A stretch of 64,000 nucleotides of DNA. Origin: Adiantum capillus-veneris (taxonomy: Eukaryota > Streptophyta > Polypodiopsida > Polypodiales > Pteridaceae). Every line of letters starts with the position of its first letter. Position 1 is the stretch's first letter. Positions 10,601 through 20,313 of the stretch are shown in pieces. The stretch lies in contig CM043947.1 in the NCBI GenBank assembly GCA_014529385.2, positions 102,364,311 through 102,428,310 on the forward strand, given 5' to 3'. A program made the translations under genes and the position numbers. Under the pieces are notes generated by a model. It saw nothing but the letters and a program-made list of their open reading frames with translations. It did not search any database and was not told the DNA's origin.

Positions 10601-13600
10601 AGTGCAGTCTTGCAGGAAGCACATTCAGGCACAGCAGGAGGGCATTTCTCTGGAGATACTACAGGGAAGAAGATTTTGCAGGCTGGATTATGGTGGCCTA
10701 CAGTTTTAAAGGATGCACATGATTATGCCAAAAGATGTGTAATTTGTCAGAAAACAGGTCAACCTGATTCAAACAGGGATAGGATGGGGGATCATCCTAT
10801 TTTGCCTTTGGAACCTTTTCAAAAGTGGGGTTTGGACTTTGTAGGACCTGTCAAACCAACTTCCAAGAGGGGATGCAGATACATTTTAGTGGCTACAGAT
10901 TATTGCACTAAGTGGGTAGAAGCAGTAGCATTGAAGGATGATAAAGCTTCAAGTGTGGCCAGATTTCTTTATCATAACATTATGACCAGGTTTGGGTGTC
11001 CAGTGGAGCTGGTAAGTGACAGAGGAACTCATTTTCTGAATGAAGTAATTTCAGAGCTAACAAGGACACATATGATTATGCACAAGAAGTCTACAGCATA
11101 TCATCCACAGGCTAATGGTCAGGCTGAGAGCTCTAACAAAACACTGGTAAGGATTTTGAAAAAGATTGTGACAGAGAATCAGAAGGATTGGGATGATAAG
11201 TTGGATTCTGCCTTATGGTCCTTTAGAACAGCTTTCAAAGTCACTACTGGTATGACACCATTCAAGCTGGTGTATGGGCTGGAAGCTGTGGTTCCTATGG
11301 AGTTTGTGGTACCAAGTTTAAGAGTCTCAGCAGAGAAGCAGTCTCCAAAGTGGTCAGTACTACACAGGAACAAATATCTGATGCAGCTGGAGGAGGATAG
11401 GTTGGTAAGCTCTTACATTACTGAAGTCATACAAAGAAGAAGACAAGCATGGGTGACCAAGAATGTGAAGTTCAAGATCTTTCAGGTTGGAGATTGGGTA
11501 ATGTTGTACAACTCTAAGCTGGGACCACATCCTGGTAAATTGTCATTGAGATATCAGGGACCATATCAGATTGTGCAGGATAAAGGACAAGGGACATTCA
11601 TCATAGCTGATGTGTTTGGTACAAGAGTGGAAAAGGCAGTTAATGGTTTCAGGCTGAAGAAATTTCAGGGAAAGCCACCTCATTTGGACTGGCCAAGTGT
11701 AGCCTGCATAACTGTAATACCCCTACAGTCAGGAGATTCAGAATCAGCAAAAGGAAAAGGAAAAATGCTGGTTTGCATGGATTTGAGGAGGTCTTTTCAT
11801 AGTATCCCATATAATTCACGGGTTGGAGGAAGTAGGCAGTTCCAAAGTACACATCCGATTCAACATTGCGGATGTTGGAAGAGTACCTGTGTCGGAACTG
11901 ACCAAGTCGGAATTTTTAATAAGAAATTATTAGGCCGGACTAATAACTTCGGGGAGTGTGCTGAAAAGAAGTTTCGTAGCACTTCAAGGATACTGGGTGG
12001 AGATATGTGTGCATGGTGCAGCGAGTATAATCATACATGCAACAAAAGTTTAGTACACATGCAGCAGCGCGGAGCATTCGGGTTTTTGCTTGAAGAAGCT
12101 TTATTCAGTCCTGCCAAGCCGAAAGCAAAGCAATTGATGGCCATGCAACCACAGCCTGATGAGGAGCAGACCGAAGGTTCGGGGCGACGTTTGAGAAGCA
12201 AAGCTTTGCCTATGCGGCTTGACGTTAGTAGTGCAGACGAAAATAGTGACTCTGTAGAAGAGGAAACGCCAATGCCGACTCCTGTGTCAGAAGGTAAGGT
12301 GATGCAAACATTAATGGACCCTTTTATGGATTTCAAAGTTGACATAGATTGTCAGGCAGAGCGCAACGCCATATGGTTGCAGCAGGTAGGATTGTATGAG
12401 TTTGCCATTCTGCCTTGGGAAGAATGTAAAAACAATGTATATGCAAAGTCTCAGTTGGAAATACTTAGGAAGACTAAGGGGAGAGTGTCACCGCATGTGG
12501 TACTCAATGTGGAGTTGGTGTCTGAGGTGTTCAAGCTGCCTTTGCATCCTAATACACCTATTCCAAAGTGTTCAGAGGAAGCACTGAAAAAGGAGTTTGG
12601 TCCAAGAGAAGGAGGCAGGCAGTATTACATGTTAAAGAATGTGGCATATGCTAGGAGAGAGCAGCTTAAGTGGTACTTGGAGAGGCTATGCTTTATTGTG
12701 AAGTTTGATTATATGTCAAAAGAAAATTTTGCACCATTAAGTTATGCAGAGCAGGGAGGAGAAGTGAGCTGGGCTCACTGGGTGTATGAAAAGCTGGCAG
12801 CAGAGATTCATTCTTCAGATAAGAGGAAGACACAGGCAAATAGTAGGTTATGTGGTTACTTGTCAGCATTGTTTTTTTTTGCACAGAGAGTACAGAATGG
12901 TGAAGCAAGGTGGCCTGTGAAAGCAGAAAAACTGGTGCAGGAGAAGCAGCAGCCAGTTCAGATTGAGCATCCCATCATGGTGCATTCTGAAAAGACAGGA
13001 TTTGTGAAGTTTAATGCTAAGCATATGGAGGCTTATGAGGATTTGGTGAAAGCCAAATATACTCCAGGAGAGGCCTTTGAAGAAATCACAGCAAAAATGC
13101 AGTTTGCAGAATTTGGTACCATGGATGTTGATTCACCAATGCAGGTAAAAGCAGAGGAAACACCAATAAGGCTTGGTAAGGCTTTCACGTTATCCAACAA
13201 GAGGAAGAAGTCTGAACCAGTCAGCAGAGTGTTTTCTAGATTAGATTTCAGTACTGAGGAAGTCTCTGGAGTATCAGTAGATACTGGGAAATTGGACAGT
13301 GATAAAGTAGTTCAGATGCTGCAGCAGGTGCAGGAATTTGTGAGGCAGCAGAATAATATGCTGAAGGTTCGGAGTATGCAAGCTGAAAGGAATGCAGAAA
13401 AATTGATGGAGCTTAAAGGACAGGTGTCACAGGTGAAAGAGTTTGAAGAGCAGATAGCTATGATGAAAGTAAAGTATGAGCAGGATATGGAGGAAACAGT
13501 GGGGAAACAGAAGATGGAGTTAGCAAAAGTGAAGAGATCATTGGGGGAGTTTAAGCAATGGACTGAGAAAGTGGAGGCAGCGGTTGCTTTGGAATTGGAA

Positions 13601-14209
13601 GACATGGCAAAGAGGAATGCAGAGTTACAGGTCACTGTGGAGATGCAGAGGTTGAGATTGGAACCTTTGCAGATATTAGAGCAACAGATGTTGGCACAAG
13701 AGGAAATTAGCTTGAGTGCGGTATTAATGAAAGAAGGAGAAGTGTCTATTCTCAAGCAGCAGTTAGCTTTGGTTGCACAGGAGATGTGGCAAAAGACCAA
13801 GGAAAGAATGAGATTTGTCATTAAGTATCCATATGAGGTGTTAAAAGCAGGGTTAGTGCATGAGGTAGAAGCACAATTGTTGAAGGAAGTGGAGGAATTG
13901 CAAAAGGAGAGAGACTGTTTGAAGCAGCAGATTCAGCAGATGGAAGAGAATAAGAGACAGCAGCTTGCAGAGTCAGAAAAGAAAGAGGAGAATTTTACTA
14001 ATAGTTTTTTGATGCAGGATGTAGCTGAGGAGAAAGTGGCAGAAGAGCAGATTGATACTGAGATTGCAGATAGAGCACAAGAGGTGGAAATGGGAAAAGA
14101 TGATGCAGCAGAATCAGATGCAGTAAAGGAAGCAGAGCTGGTGGATCATAAAGTGAATGCTGAGGATCAGAGTAAGGAAGAAGCTGTGCAGCAGAGGGTG
14201 GATTCCTGA
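7601..14209 (+). CDS. pol: Pol of element A (PR-RT-RH-IN) with long C-terminal extension
   Basis: Open frame of about 2,200 codons in the same frame as gag, with no ATG near its start (first in-frame ATG at about 7688), so it is probably made as a gag-pol fusion. It opens with a Gln-rich stretch. Residue numbers here count from 7658. Protease: LLDGGSGVNIL (about 186) and LLGRPWF. RT: FVDDFSVF (about 632). RNase H: VFVDASDIAIGAVL (about 778). Integrase: H-H-C-C zinc region ending CVICQKTG, then the catalytic D of LDFVGPV, D of LVSDRGTHF and E of QAESSNK. The integrase tail GDWVMLY..LRYQGPY ends near residue 1345. The frame then continues about 830 residues to TGA 14207: a basic/Cys region, a globular-looking region (about 1560-1760) and a long coiled coil (about 1880-2120) rich in E, K and Q. 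The extension matches no family I recognise and has no clear membrane helix. Confidence 0.9.
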   Translation, partial: QQQQQQQQQNQPAAQANVILFDVFSQDKQMQDTDQEQEQQGNEEEHQWACDCNQCVQEDHVEVLAVTRSKDKAPLDWKEQKGVRDQVTKRIAKHQAKQVDIEDDPKEKEEQNKGSKEMENKQDKDWFEILISSPLQLSLDQLLQLVPAFKDRLFRKLQNLNGLGTMDRQFYSAAANRIDPADVDFVVPVIKVHFLGENFDDVLLDGGSGVNILPEAVYKRMELGAMAPAPFQVKMADQSRVQPLGILKAQEIQVSGLSFFVNFVVLRMSDSAAAYEMLLGRPWFRLAKVRQDWGENVVILKKGKKKVTIPMRGRKMVPLSEKPLFAQTINFADEVTDDQEEEFLKANPTVVPVFEVDVESMLQQGKKQDEPDTGLAPGQTVQGKELLQLVDQKYAMSDKEQIQQEEKEARDMAEKIYEKKFGASSRVEKEELQELNFGTEAEPRMVRVSAHIQGEFLAQLLQLVVDYKDVFAWDYSQVRGIDPALHQHRINLKEGAKPIVQQRYRMNPNFAKQVKEELDKLLAVGFIKPVHEVSSLSPILVVPKKNGALRVCVDYRKLNAATITDPFPMPFCDAVLDAVAGHEMYSFLDGFSGYNQISVAESDQHKTAFITEWGAFAYTVMSFGLTNGPPSFNFVAHKVFEPYLQDFMRVFVDDFSVFGKKDKHLLHLKLCFERCRQFRMALNPYKSVIAVRSGILLGHVVSEAGMAIDVKKIEAIQAAPVPTNVKELMRFVGQTKWHSRYLRYLSNVCLPLTQLTKKDVAFVWDEPQQKSFQMLKKMISVAPILQPPDWSLPFHVFVDASDIAIGAVLMQEKEKGWFRPVYYASRVLTGAERNYPVTEREALGMVYALNKFRHYLLGNKIVFHVDHQALLYLIKKPLLTGRLARWMLLLQEFDFQIEHTPGKEHVIADYLSRIETGEAPTGVDDALPDAQLFDVQTAVTESWYDQLLMFLTDGTIPREFNADQRRKFALKTRPYLVIAGALYKKGIDQVIRRCVPEFEQSAVLQEAHSGTAGGHFSGDTTGKKILQAGLWWPTVLKDAHDYAKRCVICQKTGQPDSNRDRMGDHPILPLEPFQKWGLDFVGPVKPTSKRGCRYILVATDYCTKWVEAVALKDDKASSVARFLYHNIMTRFGCPVELVSDRGTHFLNEVISELTRTHMIMHKKSTAYHPQANGQAESSNKTLVRILKKIVTENQKDWDDKLDSALWSFRTAFKVTTGMTPFKLVYGLEAVVPMEFVVPSLRVSAEKQSPKWSVLHRNKYLMQLEEDRLVSSYITEVIQRRRQAWVTKNVKFKIFQVGDWVMLYNSKLGPHPGKLSLRYQGPYQIVQDKGQGTFIIADVFGTRVEKAVNGFRLKKFQGKPPHLDWPSVACITVIPLQSGDSESAKGKGKMLVCMDLRRSFHSIPYNSRVGGSRQFQSTHPIQHCGCWKSTCVGTDQVGIFNKKLLGRTNNFGECAEKKFRSTSRILGGDMCAWCSEYNHTCNKSLVHMQQRGAFGFLLEEALFSPAKPKAKQLMAMQPQPDEEQTEGSGRRLRSKALPMRLDVSSADENSDSVEEETPMPTPVSEGKVMQTLMDPFMDFKVDIDCQAERNAIWLQQVGLYEFAILPWEECKNNVYAKSQLEILRKTKGRVSPHVVLNVELVSEVFKLPLHPNTPIPKCSEEALKKEFGPREGGRQYYMLKNVAYARREQLKWYLERLCFIVKFDYMSKENFAPLSYAEQGGEVSWAHWVYEKLAAEIHSSDKRKTQANSRLCGYLSALFFFAQRVQNGEARWPVKAEKLVQEKQQPVQIEHPIMVHSEKTGFVKFNAKHMEAYEDLVKAKYTPGEAFEEITAKMQFAEFGTMDVDSPMQVKAEETPIRLGKAFTLSNKRKKSEPVSRVFSRLDFSTEEVSGVSVDTGKLDSDKVVQMLQQVQEFVRQQNNMLKVRSMQAERNAEKLMELKGQVSQVKEFEEQIAMMKVKYEQDMEETVGKQKMELAKVKRSLGEFKQWTEKVEAAVALELEDMAKRNAELQVTVEMQRLRLEPLQILEQQMLAQEEISLSAVLMKEGEVSILKQQLALVAQEMWQKTKERMRFVIKYPYEVLKAGLVHEVEAQLLKEVEELQKERDCLKQQIQQMEENKRQQLAESEKKEENFTNSFLMQDVAEEKVAEEQIDTEIADRAQEVEMGKDDAAESDAVKEAELVDHKVNAEDQSKEEAVQQRVDS

Positions 14210-14283
14210 TCAAGGGATATGTGGATCCGGGTCAGATTTCTGCGAAATCCACCACCGGGGCGTGCCATGTGTTGAGAGGCACA

Positions 14284-14649
14284 TGTTAGAAACTGACTCT
14301 GAATAGCTAAGTCGGATATTGACTTATCGGATATTTACTGAGCTGTATTTTGCTAAGTCGGATGTAACCGTCTTTCAGTTGCAGTCTGCTGAATGTCTTG
14401 TGACTGGGTAGTTAAGTCGGATTTATCTATAAAAGTGGGGAATGTATCTGCGCACGAGGTATCTGTTCTTTGATGTGAATGCGATGATGATGATGATACA
14501 GTGCAGCAACTATTCAGTGTATTTTCTGCTTACTCTGATATTTAGAGTAGTTAGGTTTACTGTGTCTGAAGTGTTGTTAATGTAGTATGGTGGAGTAGAT
14601 GGTTATTATTGTTGTGTATGATGTTCATGTGTTGACCTAACCCACAACA
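14284..14649 (+). mobile_element. 3' LTR of element A
   Basis: 366 bp, one substitution from the 5' LTR. The stretch before it (about 14265-14283, TGTTGAGAGGCACA) is only a weak purine tract, so the polypurine primer is not obvious. The four bases CACA before TGTTAG are shared by both LTRs. Confidence 0.95.
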
Positions 14650-14650
14650 C

Positions 14651-17060
14651 CGAATAGGACACTCGGCCACACGATGTGGACCTCCACACTCATAGCATTG
14701 AAGAGGTGGTCTCTTAGCAGTGTAATTGATATTTTGGCCTCTTGCAGCAAGATCAGCTACTTGATAGACAGGTTTGACTTGTACCCAATAGTCCTCCATG
14801 TAGTATTGTGGACTTTCTTCAAGCACATCCATCCCATAGGCAATATTAGGGTCTATATCCTCACATCTTTCCAAACATGCAATGGATGACTCACAACCCA
14901 CTTGATTCATAGAAGTGATTCTTGGATATGGTGGTTGTGGTCCTAGCACTGGAGATGGTAAGGGTGTTCTTTGAACAACATTTTGGGCCCTAGGGACCAT
15001 CTGTTGTGACGTTTGTTCAAGAGGTGGGGCCGGCATCAATGCAGGCACTCGAGGTGTGTCTGTCCATGCTAAGGTTGGTTTATTGGCCATCGCGCGCTTA
15101 AATACTATGCAATCCTTAGCTTGATGACCATACCTCCCATAGGCATTGCAGTTCCCATGAAATTTTACTCTAAAAGTAGGGCATTCACTTGTACTATGTG
15201 GTCCATAGCATACTGAGCACCATTGTTGCTCCCTTCTTGGATACATATGATTGCTTTGCGGAGCACGATTGTCTCTAAGACTCTCTTGAATGGCCTTGGT
15301 GAGATCTGCTAAAGTCATCTCGGATATCTTTGGCTCCTTAGCAATAGGATACAAGGTCATTGGTTGATGCCCCGATGCTTGCGAGCTAATAGATTTAGGC
15401 TCAACAGACACTCTTTCTCCTTGAATCATTAATTTATCCTCCAATTGGATTGCATTGGTGGTGACTACTTCCCAAGTGGTGATATCTCTAATGACTAGGC
15501 CATTGTAGATATCCTCATGTCGTAATCCCTTAATGAATCTATCAAGGAATTGATTATTATTGAAGTTCTCATTCGGATTACAATGAGAATTCAAATGCTT
15601 CAAGCAACTAATAAAGTCTTTCACCAGCTCTTCTTCCTCTCGTTGGGCTTTCTGTAGTTGAGAGGCTACACCCCAAAGCACTCCCTCTCGTATGTATTCT
15701 TTTAAAAACAATCTCCTAAGAGTAGGGTAATTTTCTTTTTCTTCTACCCTTAGTGTTCTATACCAATCCCCAACCTTTCCACTTAAGGTTAGGCTTAAAG
15801 CATTACTCTTATGCAGGTCATTGTGTTCTCCTAGAGAATTTCATATTTGTTCAAACACTTCGATATGCTTTCTCACATCCATGTCTCCACTAAATTTTTG
15901 TGTGAGCTTGGCTATTTGTATTGCCTTACTTCTAGGTTCTCTATCAGGCGTGTTACGCATATTCTCAGCAATAGATTGACCGATAGCTTGAGCAAATGTT
16001 GCCAAGTCACCTAAATGAGCAGGAACCATGGGTGGAGGTGCTCTAGAGACTACATGTGGAGTAGGTATTGGCATTGGGCTTGGCGCATAGGAAGCCCTTG
16101 GATTCCCCGTTTGGTACGGTATTGTGCCATGTGGCAGTCCAAAGTTCATATATGTGTGGCCCTAAGCATAGCAGACATCGGATGTGACATGCTAATGCTA
16201 GCTAGTATGGTCCCATTGAAATAAGGGCTTAGGTGTTGTGGTCGTGGAGCAAAAGTGATTGAAACAATGGGAGGGGTAGGAGCTACATGAGCATGAGGAC
16301 CCATAGGTGCATATGAGTGATACACACTTGTAGGTACTGTAGTAGGCATTGGGCCACCATGTAGTGGTGCTTTACTAATAAATGAGGTCCATGGCGTGTT
16401 TTTTGTCATGACCATCATTGGGGTAGGCATGTTAGCCGTGGTGTTATCAAGAGAAAGATGAGCTAAACTTGCAAAGGTAAAGCTATCACTTGTGGGCTTA
16501 GATTGTACTCAGACCCCTGGCGAAACAACATATGGAGGATCCATCGGGCTTACCAAGGGAGTCTCCATTTGCGGTAAACTTGGTTTCTTAGCCTTCCCTG
16601 TATCCAAGAATCTCATGAGACCCGTTGAAGGCATGTGGATCCCCTTGTTCTGCCTCTCCAGCTCAATAACCCTATGGATGAAATCACAAACTCTTTTTTG
16701 TTGCTCCTCTATAGTCGTAGCACCTGATGTGGATTATAGGACATCTAACCAACCCACGTGATAGGTGTGACCTGTGTATAGTTCGGCTAAAGTCTCTGTT
16801 TGTAGTTCATACTCCTCGTTCTCATTTAGAAATGCTCCATATAGGATTGAGGTACTAGGGGTGTCTTTTGAACTAGATGCAATGTGGCTCTCTATGGGTT
16901 GACTCTTAGTGGTTGCTAATTCACGAGTACTCGATTGCTCAACTAGCATGAATGATGACATAGGAGCCTTCACCTTTAGCTCTCTCCATTGCTCTGCCTT
17001 GTGTAGGCTATTGATTTTCTTTTCCCTAGCCGTAATGATATATTGCTCAACCTCTTGCAC
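14651..17060 (-). pseudogene. Gag of gypsy remnant F, cut by element A
   Basis: Minus-strand gag in several broken frames: 17060-16734, 16430-16146, 16149-15841 and 15711-14651. The last, about 350 residues, has the retrotransposon gag core (EEELVKDFISCLKHLNSHCN, FLDRFIKGLRHEDIYNGL). It also has three zinc-knuckle-like motifs: CSVCYGPHSTSEC, CNAYGRYGHQAKDC (second Cys replaced by Tyr) and CYECGGPHRVAEC. The last ends within 10 bases of element A's LTR, so A interrupted the gag. The protease half now lies at 5793 and below. Pro- and Met-rich N-terminal parts (PMPIPTPHVV) are separated by stops, so the gene is dead. Confidence 0.75.
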
Positions 17061-17455
17061 TTCGACAAGGGTTCTACCATCAGATAATATAACCTCGGAG
17101 GGTAATAGCTCTGAAGAGTCGGGGGAGTGTAGTGAATGGAGTATTCACATGCACACTCGATCATGAATGGTGAATTTACTTCCCCAGCCCCTTCATTTAC
17201 ATCGCTAGCTCCATGTTCGGAGCGAGTGGCTCTACTCAAAGTCTCTTTCAAGCGGCCAAATATGCTCGGCCCAGACTGTGGGTCCATGGCATGCATGTCT
17301 TGTGAGGCATGCTTTTCCATGTATGGGAACCCCCCCATATTTTTTTCTCTTTTACCAAAAATATTTCCTGTTATATAAGTTACTTTTGATTTTTTTCTTC
17401 CCTTTTTCACAAACGTTTTAGCCTTTATTAAATAAATAATACTTATGCTAATCAA
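17061..17455 (-). other. 5' leader or N-terminal coding part of remnant F
   Basis: An open minus-strand frame (17455-16976) overlaps the start of the F gag in another frame. It contains MEKHASQDMHAMDPQSGPSI but no domain I know. It borders LTR G at 17459. Low-confidence coding. Confidence 0.3.
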
Positions 17456-17458
17456 TCA

Positions 17459-19260
17459 TGATGTAGCATAAATAAGTAAGCTTTCTTTGTTGATCTCTCT
17501 TTTGACCTTAAATATTAAATATATATATTCTAAATTACATATATATATATTCTAGTATTTTCTAATATATTTTTTTCATGTATGTGTATTATTCCACTCT
17601 ACCAAATATTTTATTCACTAGTTTTCATTTTCAAACCTCAACCCCACTTTCAAATTTCAATAATACCTCCATCTAGATGATTGCCAATCTTTTCAACACT
17701 CTAGGTCATGTTTTCATACACATGAAGGAGCTTACACTTGAAGGCAAGAGAGAAGTCCACTCAAAGGGGACCACCAAAAGACTTTTGCAGCCACAAATAA
17801 TACATTATTTGGCTGAATTTTTTAAGTAAAGAAGAACCCCGAATCTGAAGAAGCATTCAACATGAAAGATGTAGCTCGTGATCTCAACTTTTAGCTCAAT
17901 TTTTTTCAGAATTTTTGGAGTTATGAACACGGAGATATGATTTTTGTAGTGGCCCCAAGTTTTCTCGTGTAATGGTGACACAGGCCATCCCCACTTTTCT
18001 TCCTTCTAGAATGGCTATGGTTCTACAAGTCTTCAAGCATGATTACAAGAGACAAGGCTCTTTTAATGAGGTCTTGGCTAGTCTAGAGTAATTCTATCAC
18101 CATTTTTGGAGGATCCATCCTCATCAACAAATATCCACCTTCGACAACCTCTCTTATAATTTTCTTACCTCTCTCTTCTCTCCCTAATAAGCTTATGTCT
18201 ATCCAAAGCTAGACTATTGTAAATATTTCCTATCCTCTACATCCTACCCACATTCTCTCTTCTTCTCTCTCTATTGACTCTGGTATTTTAAATAATGAGG
18301 AGACAAGATGGGAGCCACAGTCACATGCACCCCATTTTCCTAGTCACCAAAGTGGGACACTCACCTCAAATAGAAATATTGCTAAATCCTTCCCTCCTTC
18401 CGTATATAAGGAGGCAATGAGAGCTCACTTGGGGGGAGAGAACACACACACACACACACCTATCCATACACACTCTTGTGCTACATGCTTGTAGCATGAA
18501 CCCTAATCACATAATCACAACACCATCATCATCACCATCACCATGCACAAAAGATGAGCACCACACCTCCACACCACTTGTAATTAAGGATTGAAGGCAC
18601 AATTTCAAGAAGAACAAGGGTGGACACACTCATGATATTCCTCGCCATCAACTCCCATCTCTCCATTATGCCTCCTACGATCTTGTTCCCTTCTCATTTT
18701 CCTGCCATACGCTACCTATTGTATTCATCTTTTGCAAGAAATCAATACACTCCATCTTGGTGCCATACTTTGTGTCGCTTTGGATACATCTCATTGTGAG
18801 TATGGTATATGCTTGTTCCTTGCCATTTTTATTTTTATTTTTTGCTTATGTAAAGGTGTGCGGATTCGCCACCATACACACACACTCTCTCTCCCTCTCA
18901 TATTCCTATCATCTTGCTACTTCCATATTGAGGTGTGCGGATTCGCCACCTTTTGTATGAGAAGTGAGCATACTTGCATATATCCCTGACCTCGTTATCT
19001 TCCTTACTACATGCACGAGTAGCGAGCCCATTCTCACTCACTCACCCCTCCTCTCACCTTATTCTCTGATCACCCCATTCCACATTTGGGCGTGGATCTT
19101 GAAATTGTTTTGCATGGCATGTTTCATTGTGTATATGTATGCGTCCTAGCCGCATATCTTGCTAGGTGGTGCCCCTATTGTGTATTCCCCATGATGAGGC
19201 CATTGTGCATAGTCTTGGTGTAGAGGCCACTGGGTCTATTTTTTTCACTTCCGCCTCTCA
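17459..19260 (+). mobile_element. LTR G (probable solo or 5'-only gypsy LTR)
   Basis: Plus-strand LTR related to that of element C. It begins near TGATGTAGCA and ends near CCGCCTCTCA. Shared blocks with LTR C: GGGACCACCAAAAGACTTTTGCAG at 17769, a TTTTTGGAG..TATGATTTTT..GTGGCCCC block at 17911-17950, a TATA box at 18403, and near the end GCGTCCTAG..CTAGGTGGTGCCCC (19141-19170). No primer-binding site follows and no partner LTR is in the window. Ends are set by similarity, and no target duplication was found. A 29-bp GTGTGCGGATTCGCCACC-type unit occurs twice (about 18856 and 18932). Confidence 0.5.
18403..18409 (+). promoter_or_regulatory. TATA box of LTR G
   Basis: TATATAA in the context CCGTATATAAGGAGGC, followed within about 40 bp by a CA-repeat tract. 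It corresponds to the TATA boxes of LTRs C (31432) and E (28960). Confidence 0.5.
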
Positions 19261-19266
19261 CTTGGA

Positions 19267-19526
19267 TTGAACTATTGGGATTAGGCATCGGGTTACCTTC
19301 TATGATGTCGTAGTCAGAGGAAGAGTCACTAGATGCAAGATGTGGGTCATGAGTGGTACTACCTTGGGTTCTCGCTGAGGACCTAGAGCCTAAGGCTTGA
19401 ACTATTGGGACTAGGCATCGGGTAACCTTCCATGATGTCGTAGCCAGAGGAAGAGTCACTAGATGCAAGATGTGGGTCATGAGTGGTACTACCTTGGGTT
19501 CCCACTGAGGACCTAGAGCCTAAGGT
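19267..19526 (-). repeat. 130-bp tandem duplication, coding remnant
   Basis: Two adjacent units of about 130 bp (19267-19396, 19397-19526) differing at about eight positions. On the minus strand both encode a GSRSS..TQGSTTHDPHL peptide followed by an acidic/serine tail. The period is not a multiple of three, so the two peptides lie in different frames. The acidic-serine style matches the F protein at 985-1365, so this may be an N-terminal part of an F-family protein. Confidence 0.8.
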
Positions 19527-20084
19527 GGAGGAATAATGGGTGCCCGCGTAAACAGAGACACTCTGTATGTGATCGTCCTCTAGCACATGACCAGAGAGTA
19601 GGTGCATGTGACCTCAACACTTTAGAAGTGTTGGTGAGTGCCCGTGAAGGCCGCTCACCTAATTTTTTGGGTTTTTTGCAACCCAGATTTACTCTCAAGT
19701 TTTTTGTTTTTATGGTCCTTTTTTCTAACCAAGCCATAGAATATGGCATGTTATAGCTCAAAATGAGCGTCTTGGTTAGAGAGACATGTCTTGCTTTACA
19801 ACCCCTGATTCGATTACTTAAAGCCCTCGAAATTCTAAAAACAATATTTTCCTAGTCAAGAAGAAGACTAAAATTAATAAGTTCATGGGGTAAGGGAATG
19901 GTGGAGGACTTGAAGAACTTGTCCCACTTGCCCTCCCCTCACTTGAGGTGCTAGTCTTTATATATATAGTAGTGTTTATACTATATCATAAGACTAAGGA
20001 CTGAGGCCGGTGCTTGGGCTTGGGGAAAGATCCCGACCCCTTCCTTTTAAAATAAGATTTTTTCTTTTTCCCTTTTGTTTTTTT

Positions 20085-20109
20085 GTGAGTGCACGAATGT
20101 GGTGTGTGT

Positions 20110-20160
<51 letters not shown>

Positions 20161-20313
20161 ACAAGATGTGGATGGAGCAGTTCAACACAATATCTGAGAG
20201 AGCCCCTTATTTTTCTACATAGTAAAGAATGAGGTGTATACAAGTGATGGGAAACTGGACATCTTTGGCACATTCGGCCGCGGGTTAAGATGCACACCAC
20301 CTTTACCCCAACA
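20085..20313 (-). mobile_element. 3' LTR remnant of Ty1/copia element I
   Basis: Read on the minus strand the LTR starts TGTTGGGGTAAAGG at 20313, just after a purine tract (complement of 20314-20325). This is the same start as the LTR of copia element H (TGTTGGGGTAAAGC). It contains a (GA)n tract at 20113-20158. The far end is set only by comparison with H and is uncertain. A second, weaker copy of its start is at about 46160-46220. Confidence 0.5.
20113..20158. repeat. (GA)n microsatellite
   Basis: Uninterrupted GA tract of about 46 bp inside LTR remnant I; CT on the transcribed strand. Confidence 0.95.

Larger units (their letters stand above)
5794..14649 (+). mobile_element. Element A: young Athila-like Ty3/gypsy LTR retrotransposon
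   Basis: Complete element of 8,856 bp: 5' LTR, primer-binding site, gag, pol with a long C-terminal extension, 3' LTR. The LTRs are each 366 bp and differ at one base (T at 5879, C at 14369), so the insertion is recent. Pol order is protease, RT, RNase H, integrase, the Ty3/gypsy order. The PPDWSLPF stretch and the extra 3' coding sequence suggest the Athila group. It lies inside the minus-strand gag of remnant F. No target-site duplication is visible: TCACA precedes and CCGAA follows. That could mean end erosion, a deletion at insertion or recombination between copies. Coding capacity is complete apart from the TAG between gag and pol. Confidence 0.92.
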
